From an uncultured Oscillospiraceae bacterium (GTDB lineage Bacteria; Bacillota; Clostridia; Oscillospirales; Oscillospiraceae): a stretch of DNA of 64,000 nucleotides. The notes under the pieces were generated by a model. The model worked only from the letters and a program-made list of their open reading frames with translations. It did not search any database and was not told the DNA's origin. Shown here piece after piece: positions 40,048 to 47,885 of this stretch. Every line of letters begins with the position of its first letter. Position 1 is the first letter of the stretch. The stretch spans positions 24,922 through 88,921 of the forward strand of contig CABVDR010000004.1 in the NCBI GenBank assembly GCA_902497145.1, written 5' to 3'. Position numbers and translations under genes: made by a program.

Positions 40048-40076
40048 TATCCTATGCAGGCCGAAGGGAGATGGTA
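40048..40076 (-). promoter_or_regulatory. Sigma-K-like promoter of the 96-residue gene
   Basis: On the minus strand TACC, 16 bases, CATAGGATA, matching mACm-N16-CATAnnnTA closely (only the first -35 base departs). This predicts expression in the mother cell late in sporulation. Confidence 0.6.
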
Positions 40077-40249
40077 CACCGACAGTTTTGCGCAGTGACC
40101 GTGCCATCCTTGTTTGTGGGGATGGAAGGAGCCTCTGATTGAAATTTAAGAGAGAATTAAGACAAAATTTTGGGAGAATGTGTGTTGAATCTGATATACT
40201 CCGGGTCATCCGTTCCTATACGGAAATAGAGTATCGGAGGATCACGGCA

Positions 40250-40591
40250 ATGAACAAATGGACCAAAGCGGCCGCATTGGCCTTTCTGGTGGCTGGTGCG
40301 GGAGGAACAGCTTATTTGAAATGGAATTTCCGTATGCCCCTGAAGGAGTATACCCAGCATGCCCTGTATATGGCCATGCTGGACGACAAAATCTGCCGCA
40401 ATGAGTTGGAGGGCACTCAAGTGGACGGGAAAATCATTCATTTCCCGCCCCAGGCAGAGACCTTGCAGGATCGGTACCACCTGTTTCTCCAGAGAAACCG
40501 AAGGAAGAGCAGGCGCACGATTCAAGGGGAGATCGCAGGGATGGAGCGGAGGCTCCAAACCTCCAGGCAGTATCGCAGCAAAACAAAATAA
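40250..40591 (+). CDS. Small membrane-anchored hypothetical protein, 113 residues
   Basis: An N-terminal hydrophobic segment (AAALAFLVAGAGGTAYL, about 7-23) is followed by a soluble part that turns strongly basic at the C-terminus (RNRRKSRRTIQ..ERRLQTSRQYRSKTK). GGAGG supports ATG 40250. No family recognised. It is followed by its own downstream promoter region. Confidence 0.5.
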   Translation: MNKWTKAAALAFLVAGAGGTAYLKWNFRMPLKEYTQHALYMAMLDDKICRNELEGTQVDGKIIHFPPQAETLQDRYHLFLQRNRRKSRRTIQGEIAGMERRLQTSRQYRSKTK

Positions 40592-40592
40592 A

Positions 40593-40621
40593 TTGCCTTT
40601 ATGGTTGGCATACCGTATAAT
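40593..40621 (+). promoter_or_regulatory. Promoter of the HTH gene at 40675
   Basis: TTGCCT (40593-40598), 17 bases, perfect TATAAT (40616-40621), about 54 bases before the start. Confidence 0.6.
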
Positions 40622-40674
40622 GGGAACAGGATAACCATACAAGTTCAGTGTTCTGATAAGAGAGGGAGAAAACC

Positions 40675-41193
40675 ATGGCCAGAGTATCCACTAAGGAGAA
40701 TAAGACGATTTATCAGCTCACACGGGAGAGTTTGAAGCTGACCCGGGAAGATGCCAGCCAACTGCTGGAAACCATGTCTCCGGAGCGGATTGAAAAGATT
40801 GAGAATGAACGCTCTATGCCTCATCCTGATGAGGTGCTTTTGATGTCTGATAAGTACAAACAGCCCGGTCTTTGCAACCATTACTGTGCCAATCAGTGCC
40901 CCATTGGACGGCAGTATGTTCCGGAAGTCAAGATCAAGGAGCTGTCCCAAATTGTTTTGGAGATGCTGGCTTCGCTCAACTCCATGAATAAGCAGAAGGA
41001 GCGGCTGATCGAGATCACCGCCGACGGGAAAATCACCGAGGATGAGCTGGAAGACTTTATTCACATCCAGGAGGAGTTGGAGCGAATTTCTATTACTGTG
41101 GAAACCCTTCAGCTGTGGTGTGAGAAAATGTTGGATAACGGTATCATTGATCTTGAGCAGTACAACGCACACCGAAAAGGGGTTAGGGCCTGA
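40675..41193 (+). CDS. HTH-type protein with Cys-rich linker
   Basis: This 172-residue protein has an N-terminal XRE-like helix-turn-helix (about 10-60; TRESLKLTREDASQLLETMSPERIEKIEN), then the conserved linker CNHYCANQCPIG (about 67-78), which looks like a metal or cluster site. A long helical C-terminal part follows (KELSQIVLEMLASLNSMNKQKERL; EDFIHIQEELERI). Similar proteins occur in gut Clostridia with no known role. GAGAGGGAG lies upstream. Confidence 0.7.
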   Translation: MARVSTKENKTIYQLTRESLKLTREDASQLLETMSPERIEKIENERSMPHPDEVLLMSDKYKQPGLCNHYCANQCPIGRQYVPEVKIKELSQIVLEMLASLNSMNKQKERLIEITADGKITEDELEDFIHIQEELERISITVETLQLWCEKMLDNGIIDLEQYNAHRKGVRA

Positions 41194-41324
41194 ATGCTCT
41201 CTTTTCGCAGAATTAGACCTTCGTAATTTGCGGATGCAGTCCTTTATTCCTATGGCGGGGTACAGTAGAATAGGATCAGGTAAAAAACCTATGCAGTTCA
41301 AATTTTATTTATGGAGGGAACTAT

Positions 41325-42002
41325 ATGCGTTATGAAATGAAGGGCGGTTCATTCCCTGTTGTGGTCTGCAGCCTGGATAGCGGAGAGCAGATGATCACGG
41401 AAAAGGGTTCCATGGTCTGGATGAGCCCAAATATGAAAATGGAGACACGGGGCGGCGGCTTTGGCAAAATGTTTTCTAAAATGTTTGCCGGAGAGAGCAT
41501 GTTCCAAAACATCTACACCGCACAGGGCGATGGTATGATCGCCTTTGGCTCCAGTTTTCCGGGCCAGATCAAGGCCATCTCCATTGCCCCGGGCCAGGAG
41601 ATGGTGTTCCAAAAGAGCGCGTTTTTGGCGGCGGAAGCTGGTGTGGAGCTCTCCATCCACTTCAGTGAAAAATTAGGCAGCGGCTTTTTTGGGGGAGAGG
41701 GCTTCATTATGCAGAGACTCTCTGGTCGTGGGACAGCCTTTGTGGAGATCGACGGCGAACTGGTGGAATATGAGTTAGGGGCCGGGCAGCAGATCGTGGT
41801 AGACACCGGAAATGTGGCTGGCTTCGAACTGGGTGTGCAGATGGATATCCAGCAGGTGCCTGGCATAAAAAACAAGCTGCTGGGTGGGGAGGGCCTGTTC
41901 AATACGATCTTGACCGGCCCGGGTCGTGTGTGGCTTCAGACCATGCCTGTCTGTAATGTGGCAGCGGCCATCCGACCCTTTATTCCCACGGGAAATGGTT
42001 AA
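41325..42002 (+). CDS. AIM24/TIGR00266-family protein
   Basis: This 225-residue beta-rich protein of the AIM24 family begins MRYEMKGGSFPVVVCSLDSGEQMITEKGSMVWM, with a Gly-rich GGGFGKMFSKMFAGESMFQNIYTA segment, and ends in the LTGPGRVWLQTMP motif. The family is a double-stranded beta-helix of unknown biochemical role, often near membrane or stress proteins. GGAGGG precedes ATG 41325. A DUF975 membrane protein gene follows. Confidence 0.85.
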   Translation: MRYEMKGGSFPVVVCSLDSGEQMITEKGSMVWMSPNMKMETRGGGFGKMFSKMFAGESMFQNIYTAQGDGMIAFGSSFPGQIKAISIAPGQEMVFQKSAFLAAEAGVELSIHFSEKLGSGFFGGEGFIMQRLSGRGTAFVEIDGELVEYELGAGQQIVVDTGNVAGFELGVQMDIQQVPGIKNKLLGGEGLFNTILTGPGRVWLQTMPVCNVAAAIRPFIPTGNG

Positions 42003-42057
42003 TTCAGTTGGATAATGCTATGCAGTAGACGGTATCCTGCTTGAAAGGAGGATCCTT

Positions 42058-42807
42058 ATGAAATACGCAGCGGATTTTCGAAGTATTGCCCGGGATTCTC
42101 TGCGCGGCAAGTGGCTTTTTGCCGTTGCAGCCGGCTTAGTTGCCATGCTTTTGGGCGGTACAGGGTCCGATGGGCCGGAGATTAAATTTCATATTAACAC
42201 CACCGGCGCAAATATAGATTTGGAGATTGCGGGGCAGACGATCTATTCCACCAACAGCGGCCTGGGCTCCAAATTAAGTGCCTTCCTGATCGGCAGTGCT
42301 GTCTATATTGTGATTGCTGCTATTGCGTTTGCCGTGGTCTATTTTATCCTTGGCAGTATTATCCGGGTGGGATATGCCCGCTTCAGCCTGCGTATGGTTG
42401 ATGGGGAACATCCATCCTTTGATGCCCTATTTGCCTATTTCCCATACTGGAAAACAACGGCGGCGGCCAGCTTCCTCCAGGGCCTCTACATCCTGCTGTG
42501 GTCTCTGCTGCTGATCATTCCCGGCATTATCGCGTCGTTCAGCTATGCGATGACTGAGTTTATTTTGGCAGAGCACCCGGAACTTACAGCCAGCGAAGCC
42601 ATTGCCCGGTCCAAGGAGATGATGGAAGGAAATCGTTGGCGCCTGTTCTGCCTGCAGTTCAGCTTTATCGGCTGGCAAATTCTTTGCATCTTTACCTTAG
42701 GGATCGGTAACCTGTGGCTGAATCCGTATATGCAGACGGCGACGGCAGCATTCTATCGGGAGATCTCCAGTCCTGCGCTGGAGTTTGCCCCTTATAATGA
42801 ATACTGA
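42058..42807 (+). CDS. DUF975-family integral membrane protein
   Basis: This 249-residue protein has about five hydrophobic segments (about 20-34, 82-105, 140-165, 195-225). It has the DUF975 features of an N-terminal RxxARxxLxGxW-like start and a C-terminal ASEAIARSKEMMEGNRWRLFCLQFSFIGW block. Function unknown. GAAAGGAGG precedes ATG 42058. It probably shares a transcript with the AIM24 gene (gap 55 bases), ended at 42848-42877. Confidence 0.8.
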   Translation: MKYAADFRSIARDSLRGKWLFAVAAGLVAMLLGGTGSDGPEIKFHINTTGANIDLEIAGQTIYSTNSGLGSKLSAFLIGSAVYIVIAAIAFAVVYFILGSIIRVGYARFSLRMVDGEHPSFDALFAYFPYWKTTAAASFLQGLYILLWSLLLIIPGIIASFSYAMTEFILAEHPELTASEAIARSKEMMEGNRWRLFCLQFSFIGWQILCIFTLGIGNLWLNPYMQTATAAFYREISSPALEFAPYNEY

Positions 42808-42847
42808 TTACTTAGGTTCAGCGAATTGAAGCGGCCCAAAGTAAGAG

Positions 42848-42877
42848 AAAAAGGGTATCTCTGGAGATACCCTTTTT
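42848..42877 (+). terminator. Terminator after the DUF975 gene
   Basis: AAAAGGGTATCTC pairs with GAGATACCCTTTT around TG and is followed by T. Confidence 0.85.
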
Positions 42878-43023
42878 CTAAATCCTGGTTTTGTGCCCCG
42901 GCTTATTATCGGCAGCGGCATTGACAGGATGAAGTTCATCTGCCGCGGGATCTTATGTTGAGTGCCAGCAGCACCGCCGTTCAACCCGATTTTCCCACCT
43001 CCCGGAATGTGGATGCTGCAATA

Positions 43024-43052
43024 TTGACGCTGCGGGGCCCAGGGTATAAAAT
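43024..43052 (+). promoter_or_regulatory. Promoter of the PNPOx-like gene at 43078
   Basis: TTGACG (43024-43029), 17 bases, TAAAAT (43047-43052), about 25 bases before the start. Confidence 0.6.
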
Positions 43053-43077
43053 GAAGAAAAATAAGGAGGGATATCTC

Positions 43078-43470
43078 ATGGAAGAAGTATACAAATTCCT
43101 GAAAACCTGTGGTACTTATTACCTGGCTACCATGGACGGAGATCAGCCTCGAGTGCGCCCCTTCGGGACCATCGACATATATGATGGCAAGCTCACGATC
43201 CAGACCGGCCGGAAGAAAGATGTGGCTAAGCAGATGCTGGCCAATCCCAAGGTGGAGGTCTGCGCCTTTGACGGCAGCCACTGGCTGCGAGTGACGGCCA
43301 AGGCGGTGGAGGTGCCTGAGGTGGCCGCACAGGAGCACATGCTTCATGAGTATCCCCATCTTCGCAACGCCTACACTCCTGGTGATGGCAACACCATGAT
43401 TTTTGCCCTGACGCAGGCCACAGCAACCTTCTCCTCTTTTACCGAGCCCAGCCGTACGGTGTCCTTCTGA
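43078..43470 (+). CDS. Pyridoxamine 5'-phosphate oxidase-family (FMN-binding) protein
   Basis: This 130-residue split-barrel protein reads EEVYKFLKTCGTYYLATMDGDQPRVRPFGTIDIYDGKLTIQTGRKKDVAKQML in outline, the pattern of the short PNPOx-like/general-stress proteins that bind FMN. It then shows NPKVEVCAFDGSHWLRVTAKA and a C-terminal ATFSSFTEPSRTVSF. The residue K of the GRKKDV segment probably meets the FMN phosphate. AAGGAGG before ATG 43078. Confidence 0.85.
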   Translation: MEEVYKFLKTCGTYYLATMDGDQPRVRPFGTIDIYDGKLTIQTGRKKDVAKQMLANPKVEVCAFDGSHWLRVTAKAVEVPEVAAQEHMLHEYPHLRNAYTPGDGNTMIFALTQATATFSSFTEPSRTVSF

Positions 43471-43485
43471 GTTGCCCATCTTATA

Positions 43486-43518
43486 AAAACGGCACTGCAA
43501 TATGCAGCGCCGTTTTTT
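43486..43518 (+). terminator. Terminator after the PNPOx-like gene
   Basis: AAAACGGC pairs with GCCGTTTT around a loop that itself holds TGCA palindromes; T-run follows. Confidence 0.75.
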
Positions 43519-43545
43519 ATAGCATTTTAGGAGAAATATCTGCGG

Positions 43546-43574
43546 TTGTCAGCCAAACAGAGGTATGGTATTAT
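43546..43574 (+). promoter_or_regulatory. Promoter of the DUF2200 gene
   Basis: TTGTCA (43546-43551), 17 bases, TATTAT (43569-43574), about 30 bases before the start. Confidence 0.6.
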
Positions 43575-43603
43575 GAAACCAATTACTTGTGGGAGGTGTC
43601 TTA

Positions 43604-43954
43604 ATGCCCCGTACCGATGTGACACAGATGCCCTTTGCCAAACTCTATCCGCTTCTGGTAAACAAGGCGGAGAAGAAGGGACGTACCCGGCAGGAGGTGG
43701 ACCAAATTACTGCCTGGCTCACGGGATACAGTGCAGAGGAAATTGCCAGGCTGGAGCAGTCCGACACCAGCTATGGGGATTTTTTTCGGAATGCCCCGGC
43801 TATGAATCCAAACCGCGCTCTCATTACCGGAAGGATCTGCGGCGTTCGAATAGAGGAGATTGAGGACCCGCTGATGCGGGAAATTCGATACTTGGACAAG
43901 TTGGTAGACGAGCTGGCCAAGGGAAAAGCCATGGAGCAGATTTTGAGAAAATGA
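43604..43954 (+). CDS. DUF2200-family protein
   Basis: This 116-residue soluble protein has the family pattern MPFAKLYPLLVNKAEKKGRT, ITAWLTGYSAEEI, FFRNAPAMNPNRALITGRICGVRIEEI and IRYLDKLVDELAKGKAMEQIL. Function is not established. GGGAGGTG precedes ATG 43604. Ends at a bidirectional terminator. Confidence 0.88.
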   Translation: MPRTDVTQMPFAKLYPLLVNKAEKKGRTRQEVDQITAWLTGYSAEEIARLEQSDTSYGDFFRNAPAMNPNRALITGRICGVRIEEIEDPLMREIRYLDKLVDELAKGKAMEQILRK

Positions 43955-43984
43955 TGGATGGTTGTTAAGCAATCAAAAAAATAG

Positions 43985-44020
43985 CGCAAAGGCCGCCTGG
44001 AGCTCCAAGCGGCCTTTGTG
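43985..44020. terminator. Bidirectional terminator between DUF2200 and the arsenate-reductase fusion
   Basis: GCAAAGGCCGCCTGGAG pairs with CTCCAAGCGGCCTTTGTGC almost perfectly around AGCT-type centre; A-rich left and T-containing right flanks. Confidence 0.75.
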
Positions 44021-45124
44021 CTATGAGGACAGATGGTTCATCTGGATGCGCTCCTTCAGATCCAGCACCTTTTGCTCAATTTGTGCCATAGTGGCAAGAA
44101 AGACACGGTCCTCCTTGCCGCTGGGGTCGTCCAGCCCCCAGTCTTCCCGGTGGGAGCAGGGGAGCATCGGGCATTGGACGTTGCAGCCCATAGTGACCAC
44201 AATATCTACGGCCGGGAGATCTGAGAGAGGTTTATTATGCTGGGTCTGCTCCATATCAATGCCGTAGACTTGTTTCATCAGACGAACGGCATCGGGGTTG
44301 ATTCGGGTGCCGGGTTCCGTACCGGCGGAAAAGCTCTCAAATACATCACTGGCCAGCTGTTTTCCCAGAGCCTCCGCCATCTGGCTGCGGCAGGAATTGT
44401 GGACACAGAGAAAGGCCACCTTGGGCTTTTTGTGATGGAGCGCTGAGAAGGGACAGCGCTTGCCGATGCACTGGTTGTTCCTGGGACTGTAAGAGCAGAC
44501 GGGGACAGTACGCGTTATCTCCACGCCCAGGTGTTCCCGGACAAAGTCCACAGCGGCAAGGATGGACAGGAAGGAGTCCCGCTTACAGCACCGGGGACCG
44601 CCTGCCTTGCCGATGCGGTCCAGTGCCAGGGCGGTCATCTGATTACTCAGACTCCAGGGCTCCACGGACAGGGGGGTGGACTGCGTAACAATAGACAGGA
44701 ATTGCCCTGCGCTGATCCCCGCCCCGCAGGCGCCCCAGAAACCGCAGGCTCCGCCGGGAACCTCCTTGCCCCGGTGGTACATTTCATGGAGTGCTTTCTC
44801 CAGATCCAACTGCCCTCCGGCATTCTTGTAGGCGGTGAGCAAAGCCGCGCCCACCATCACATGGTGCTCCGGGCCGTGCATGTGGCAGAAGGGCAGGTCC
44901 ATCATCCGGCCAACAATAGCCACAGGATCGGCAGAGGTCTCGGTAAGGCACAACCCAAAGATGCTGTCCATGCCCTGGGTATGGCAGTCGCTGCAAACGT
45001 AGTGCCCATTGACACAGCGGGTCTTGCTGGGCTCCTTCTTATGGCAGATGGCGCACTCCATGACCTCGTCCTGAGTCAGGTACTCCAGAGGAGCCTGACA
45101 AATCAAACATTCTTCCTTATTCAA
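44021..45124 (-). CDS. DUF5714 - arsenate reductase (LMW phosphatase fold) fusion
   Basis: This protein is 367 residues from a TTG at 45122-45124, which follows GGGAGGAG by about eight bases and overlaps the previous stop as TTGA; an ATG at 45142 is the alternative. The N-terminal about 230 residues are a Cys-rich DUF5714-type domain (CLICQAPLEYL, CAICHKKEPSKTRCVNGHYVCSDC, GGACGFWGACGAGIS). The last about 135 residues are a thioredoxin-type arsenate reductase, with P-loop FLCVHNSCRS (nucleophile Cys 240) and the relay pair region MGCNVQCPMLPCSHREDWGLDDP. The fusion could couple an arsenic or other oxyanion/thiol chemistry to the DUF5714 domain. No ars operon genes are adjacent. Confidence 0.8.
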   Translation of the reverse strand: MNKEECLICQAPLEYLTQDEVMECAICHKKEPSKTRCVNGHYVCSDCHTQGMDSIFGLCLTETSADPVAIVGRMMDLPFCHMHGPEHHVMVGAALLTAYKNAGGQLDLEKALHEMYHRGKEVPGGACGFWGACGAGISAGQFLSIVTQSTPLSVEPWSLSNQMTALALDRIGKAGGPRCCKRDSFLSILAAVDFVREHLGVEITRTVPVCSYSPRNNQCIGKRCPFSALHHKKPKVAFLCVHNSCRSQMAEALGKQLASDVFESFSAGTEPGTRINPDAVRLMKQVYGIDMEQTQHNKPLSDLPAVDIVVTMGCNVQCPMLPCSHREDWGLDDPSGKEDRVFLATMAQIEQKVLDLKERIQMNHLSS

Positions 45125-45810
45125 GTTTCTGTCTCCTCCCATATTCGCAGTACAGCTAATTGCTCAGGCGTGTGAAACCAGTGTTCTCCGCCCTCCATCA
45201 CCGTGAGTTTGGCATTGTGCTTCTGAGTATATGCCTCCACAGTCTGGCGGGGGGTCATATTGTCTTGACTGCCGTAAAGAATGCAGGTGGGGCAGGCCCA
45301 GGTGTGGACCGGATGCTCCCGCACCCAGCACAGGTACTGCCAGGACAGAGTCTGACCAAACGAGGTGGCGATCTCCTCCTGCTCTCGTAATTGGAGTTCT
45401 GTTACTCCGGCCCACTTCATCATAGTCAGAATGAGGCCTTCCATGTCCAGAATGGGGGAGACCAGCAGAGCGCGGTTGGGCATATCAGCGGCCAGCATAG
45501 CAAAATAAGCCCCAATGCTGTTGGCCCGGAGGGAGGTTGTTTTCCAGCGGCGCTCTGCCCAATCCAGCGCAGCCTGGATGTCTGCCACCGCTGTCCAGGG
45601 AAGTAGTTCCTCGCCCCGGTCCCGGCGCTCCCCGTGGCCTGGCAGGTCGATGGAAAGCACTTCAATCCCCTTGGGACAGACTACCTGGGCGAAGGCTTCT
45701 GCCTCCTCCTTATGTCCCGTTTGCCCATGGAGAAAGAGATATCCTTGATTGGCAGGTTCCCCATATAATACGGCAGGGATTGTGCCAATTTGAATTGGCT
45801 TAATTTTCAT
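45121..45810 (-). CDS. Alpha/beta hydrolase
   Basis: This 229-residue hydrolase has GYLFLHGQTGHKEEA (oxyanion HG), SIDLPGHGERRD, the nucleophile elbow RANSIGAYFAM (Ser in N-S-I-G), an acid in ILYGSQDNMTP and the catalytic His in GGEHWFHTPE. The ATG at 45810 follows AGGAAAGG. It precedes and overlaps the DUF5714-ArsC gene by four bases, so the two are translated together. Substrate unknown. Confidence 0.85.
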   Translation of the reverse strand: MKIKPIQIGTIPAVLYGEPANQGYLFLHGQTGHKEEAEAFAQVVCPKGIEVLSIDLPGHGERRDRGEELLPWTAVADIQAALDWAERRWKTTSLRANSIGAYFAMLAADMPNRALLVSPILDMEGLILTMMKWAGVTELQLREQEEIATSFGQTLSWQYLCWVREHPVHTWACPTCILYGSQDNMTPRQTVEAYTQKHNAKLTVMEGGEHWFHTPEQLAVLRIWEETET

Positions 45811-45996
45811 ATGGATTCCTTTCCTTTGCTGAATTGCAATCGTCGGTTTCAAAAGTGTTTTCTGTGTTCCTTGGCTGCTTGAGAATGAGCTTGCTGCGGA
45901 ACAAAAAATTTCTCCGCTTTGCAATAAATAGACTTGATGGCGCATTATGAAAGCAGAAGGGATAAAACCCCCAATGTGAAACGGAGGAATTTAGTC

Positions 45997-46314
45997 ATGT
46001 GGAAAAAGCTAAGCAAGAAAATTCGTGTTCTGATCCTTGTCGGGATTGCTGTCGTGGTTGTGCTGACAACTGTGCTGATTGGTTCGTTGGTTCTGCGTGT
46101 TGATACAGCGCAGGCACGAGAAAATGCCCTGTCCGCTGCAGGCGGTGGAGAGATCATGGGCCAGGAGATCGACCAGGAGGGGCTTTGGAACGAATACAGC
46201 TTTGATATTTTAAATGGTGATACCTGGTATGAGGTGGAAGTCAATGCCTTTGGCAGAGTGACCAGCCTGGAGAGCAGCCGGGGCGGATATGACAAGGACG
46301 GATACTGGGACTGA
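45997..46314 (+). CDS. Membrane-anchored PepSY-like protein
   Basis: This 105-residue protein has an N-terminal basic stretch (KKLSKKIR), one membrane segment (about 10-35) and an outside domain with the PepSY-like pattern ARENALSAAGGGE, YSFDILNGDTWYEVEVNAFGRVTSLESSRGG. PepSY domains are thought to modulate extracellular proteases or redox proteins. ACGGAGG precedes ATG 45997. Monocistronic. Confidence 0.7.
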   Translation: MWKKLSKKIRVLILVGIAVVVVLTTVLIGSLVLRVDTAQARENALSAAGGGEIMGQEIDQEGLWNEYSFDILNGDTWYEVEVNAFGRVTSLESSRGGYDKDGYWD

Positions 46315-46320
46315 TGCTTA

Positions 46321-46350
46321 GAAAACGCCGGCGCCATAGGCCGGCGTTTT
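46321..46350. terminator. Bidirectional terminator
   Basis: GAAAACGCCGGC pairs with GCCGGCGTTTTC around CGCCATAG; serves the PepSY-like gene and the converging operon. Confidence 0.8.
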
Positions 46351-46389
46351 CCTGTTAAAAGCGGTGGAGCGGAAAAATAAGGCCCAATT

Positions 46390-46851
46390 TCATTGCTTCA
46401 CTGGGTGTGGAATTGTGATTTTCTCCACCTTGATCGTGCCATCGGCCACCTCGGCCATCATCATCGTGATCTCCTGATGAAACCGCCGGGGACCACAGGA
46501 GCCTGGATTGAGCCACAGACGGCCGTCCTTTTCTTCCTGCACATACTTGTGGGAGTGGCCGAACACCACGATATCCACTCCAGAGAGGTCCGCCGGGACC
46601 TCTTTTTTGTTGTGGACCATGCAGAAGGTCACGCCGCCCAGAGTGATGGTGAGATCGTGGGGGATTTCCTGCGCCCACTCCTTGTCGTTGTTGCCCCGGA
46701 CAATGTAGAGGGGAGCATACTGACGCAGTTCATCCACGATGCCGGGGGTGTTGATGTCGCCGCCGTGAAGAATGGCATCCGCAGTATTCAGATGCTCTGT
46801 TACCTCAGGCCGCAGCAGGCCGTGAGTGTCGGAGAGAATAGCCAATCTCAT
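46390..46851 (-). CDS. YfcE/MJ0936-type metallophosphoesterase
   Basis: This 153-residue calcineurin-like phosphoesterase has motifs LAILSDTHG (DxH), ILHGGDI, VRGNND (GNHD-like), and VVFGHSHK with the final NPGSCGPRR. These form the two-metal site that cleaves phosphodiesters. The ATG at 46851 overlaps the stop of the SDR gene by four bases (ATGA). Last gene of a five-gene operon. Confidence 0.9.
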   Translation of the reverse strand: MRLAILSDTHGLLRPEVTEHLNTADAILHGGDINTPGIVDELRQYAPLYIVRGNNDKEWAQEIPHDLTITLGGVTFCMVHNKKEVPADLSGVDIVVFGHSHKYVQEEKDGRLWLNPGSCGPRRFHQEITMMMAEVADGTIKVEKITIPHPVKQ

Positions 46852-47558
46852 GTGTTTTCTCCCAGGGTCCAGCCGAAGTCGTTGTGGTAAATCATTTGGC
46901 GGGTCATGCCTCCGTCGATGCAGATATTTTCCCCGGTAATGAAGCCAGCCTTGTCCGAGCAGAGGTAGAGGACCATGTTGGCAATGTCCAGGGGATTGCC
47001 AACCCGGCCGGCAGGGTGCTGGGCGGCATCGGGACCCTGATAGACGGTGTAGTCCGTGTCGATCCAGCCCGGAGAGATGGAGTTTACCCGCACTTTGCCG
47101 CTCAGACTTACCGCCAGAGCGTGGGTCAGGGCGGAGATGCCGCCTTTGGCCGCCGTGTAGCTCTCTGTCTGAGGTTGGCTCATCCGGTCCCGGGAGGAGG
47201 AGATATTGACGATAGCGCCGCCGGGGGCGAAGTGAGGAATAAACAGCTTGGTGAGGTAAAAGGGAGCGGTGACTCCCACCCGCAGGGCGTAATTGAACTG
47301 CTCGTAGGTACATTCGTCGATGCCCTTCATCACAGGCAGGGCGTTGTTGACTAAAAAGTCCACATGGCCGTGGTCGGCGATGACCTTGCGGGAAAAGTCC
47401 TCCAAAACAGCCTGGTCGGCCAGATCACCCACAAAATAGTCGTTGGGCAGCCGGTCGATGACACAAACCTGGGCTCCAGCTTCACGGAATTGCTCCGCAA
47501 TGGCCTTGCCGATACCCTTGGCGCCGCCGGTAACCACAGCAACTTTGTTTTCAAACAT
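46848..47558 (-). CDS. SDR-family oxidoreductase
   Basis: This 236-residue classical short-chain dehydrogenase has the cofactor loop VTGGAKGIGKAIAE (TGxxxGxG), NNALPV at the NNAG position, catalytic Ser in INISSSRDR and YTAAKGG as the YxxxK pair, with the SPGWIDTD loop. It oxidises or reduces an alcohol/ketone with NAD(P)H; substrate unknown. AAGGAGG before ATG 47558. Confidence 0.9.
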   Translation of the reverse strand: MFENKVAVVTGGAKGIGKAIAEQFREAGAQVCVIDRLPNDYFVGDLADQAVLEDFSRKVIADHGHVDFLVNNALPVMKGIDECTYEQFNYALRVGVTAPFYLTKLFIPHFAPGGAIVNISSSRDRMSQPQTESYTAAKGGISALTHALAVSLSGKVRVNSISPGWIDTDYTVYQGPDAAQHPAGRVGNPLDIANMVLYLCSDKAGFITGENICIDGGMTRQMIYHNDFGWTLGENT

Positions 47559-47570
47559 CGTATATCCTCC

Positions 47571-47885
47571 TTAGTCTGCGTTTTCGTCCAGAGCCTCCAC
47601 CAGAAAGCTCACCGGACGGAAGCCGTCGTTGCAGGAGAGCATGGCGGACTTGGGATTTTTCATCCAGCCGTCGTAGAAGTTTTCCCCACCGTGGCTCAGA
47701 GCCAGCACGAAGGGGGAGAGGGTGTCCCAGGCACTTTGGCAAAAGCCCTCCGGTTTTTCCCAGCCGTTGGCGAGAAAGACCTGTCCCACCTCCATGTCAC
47801 AGGCGTGGGAGATGGGGTTCTCGTATTGTGCCATCAGGTCCTCATATTGGGTGATGCGCATGACGGTAATTCTGCATTTTTTCAT
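47571..47885 (-). CDS. TIGR04076-family protein
   Basis: This 104-residue protein has family landmarks near the N-terminus (KCRITVMR), CDMEVGQVF, WDTLSPFVLALSHGGENFYDGW and a Cys in AMLSCNDGFRPVSFLVEA. Function unknown; proteins of this family are common in anaerobes. It overlaps the peptide deformylase gene by four bases (ATGA) and is followed by the SDR gene after 12 bases. Confidence 0.85.
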   Translation of the reverse strand: MKKCRITVMRITQYEDLMAQYENPISHACDMEVGQVFLANGWEKPEGFCQSAWDTLSPFVLALSHGGENFYDGWMKNPKSAMLSCNDGFRPVSFLVEALDENAD

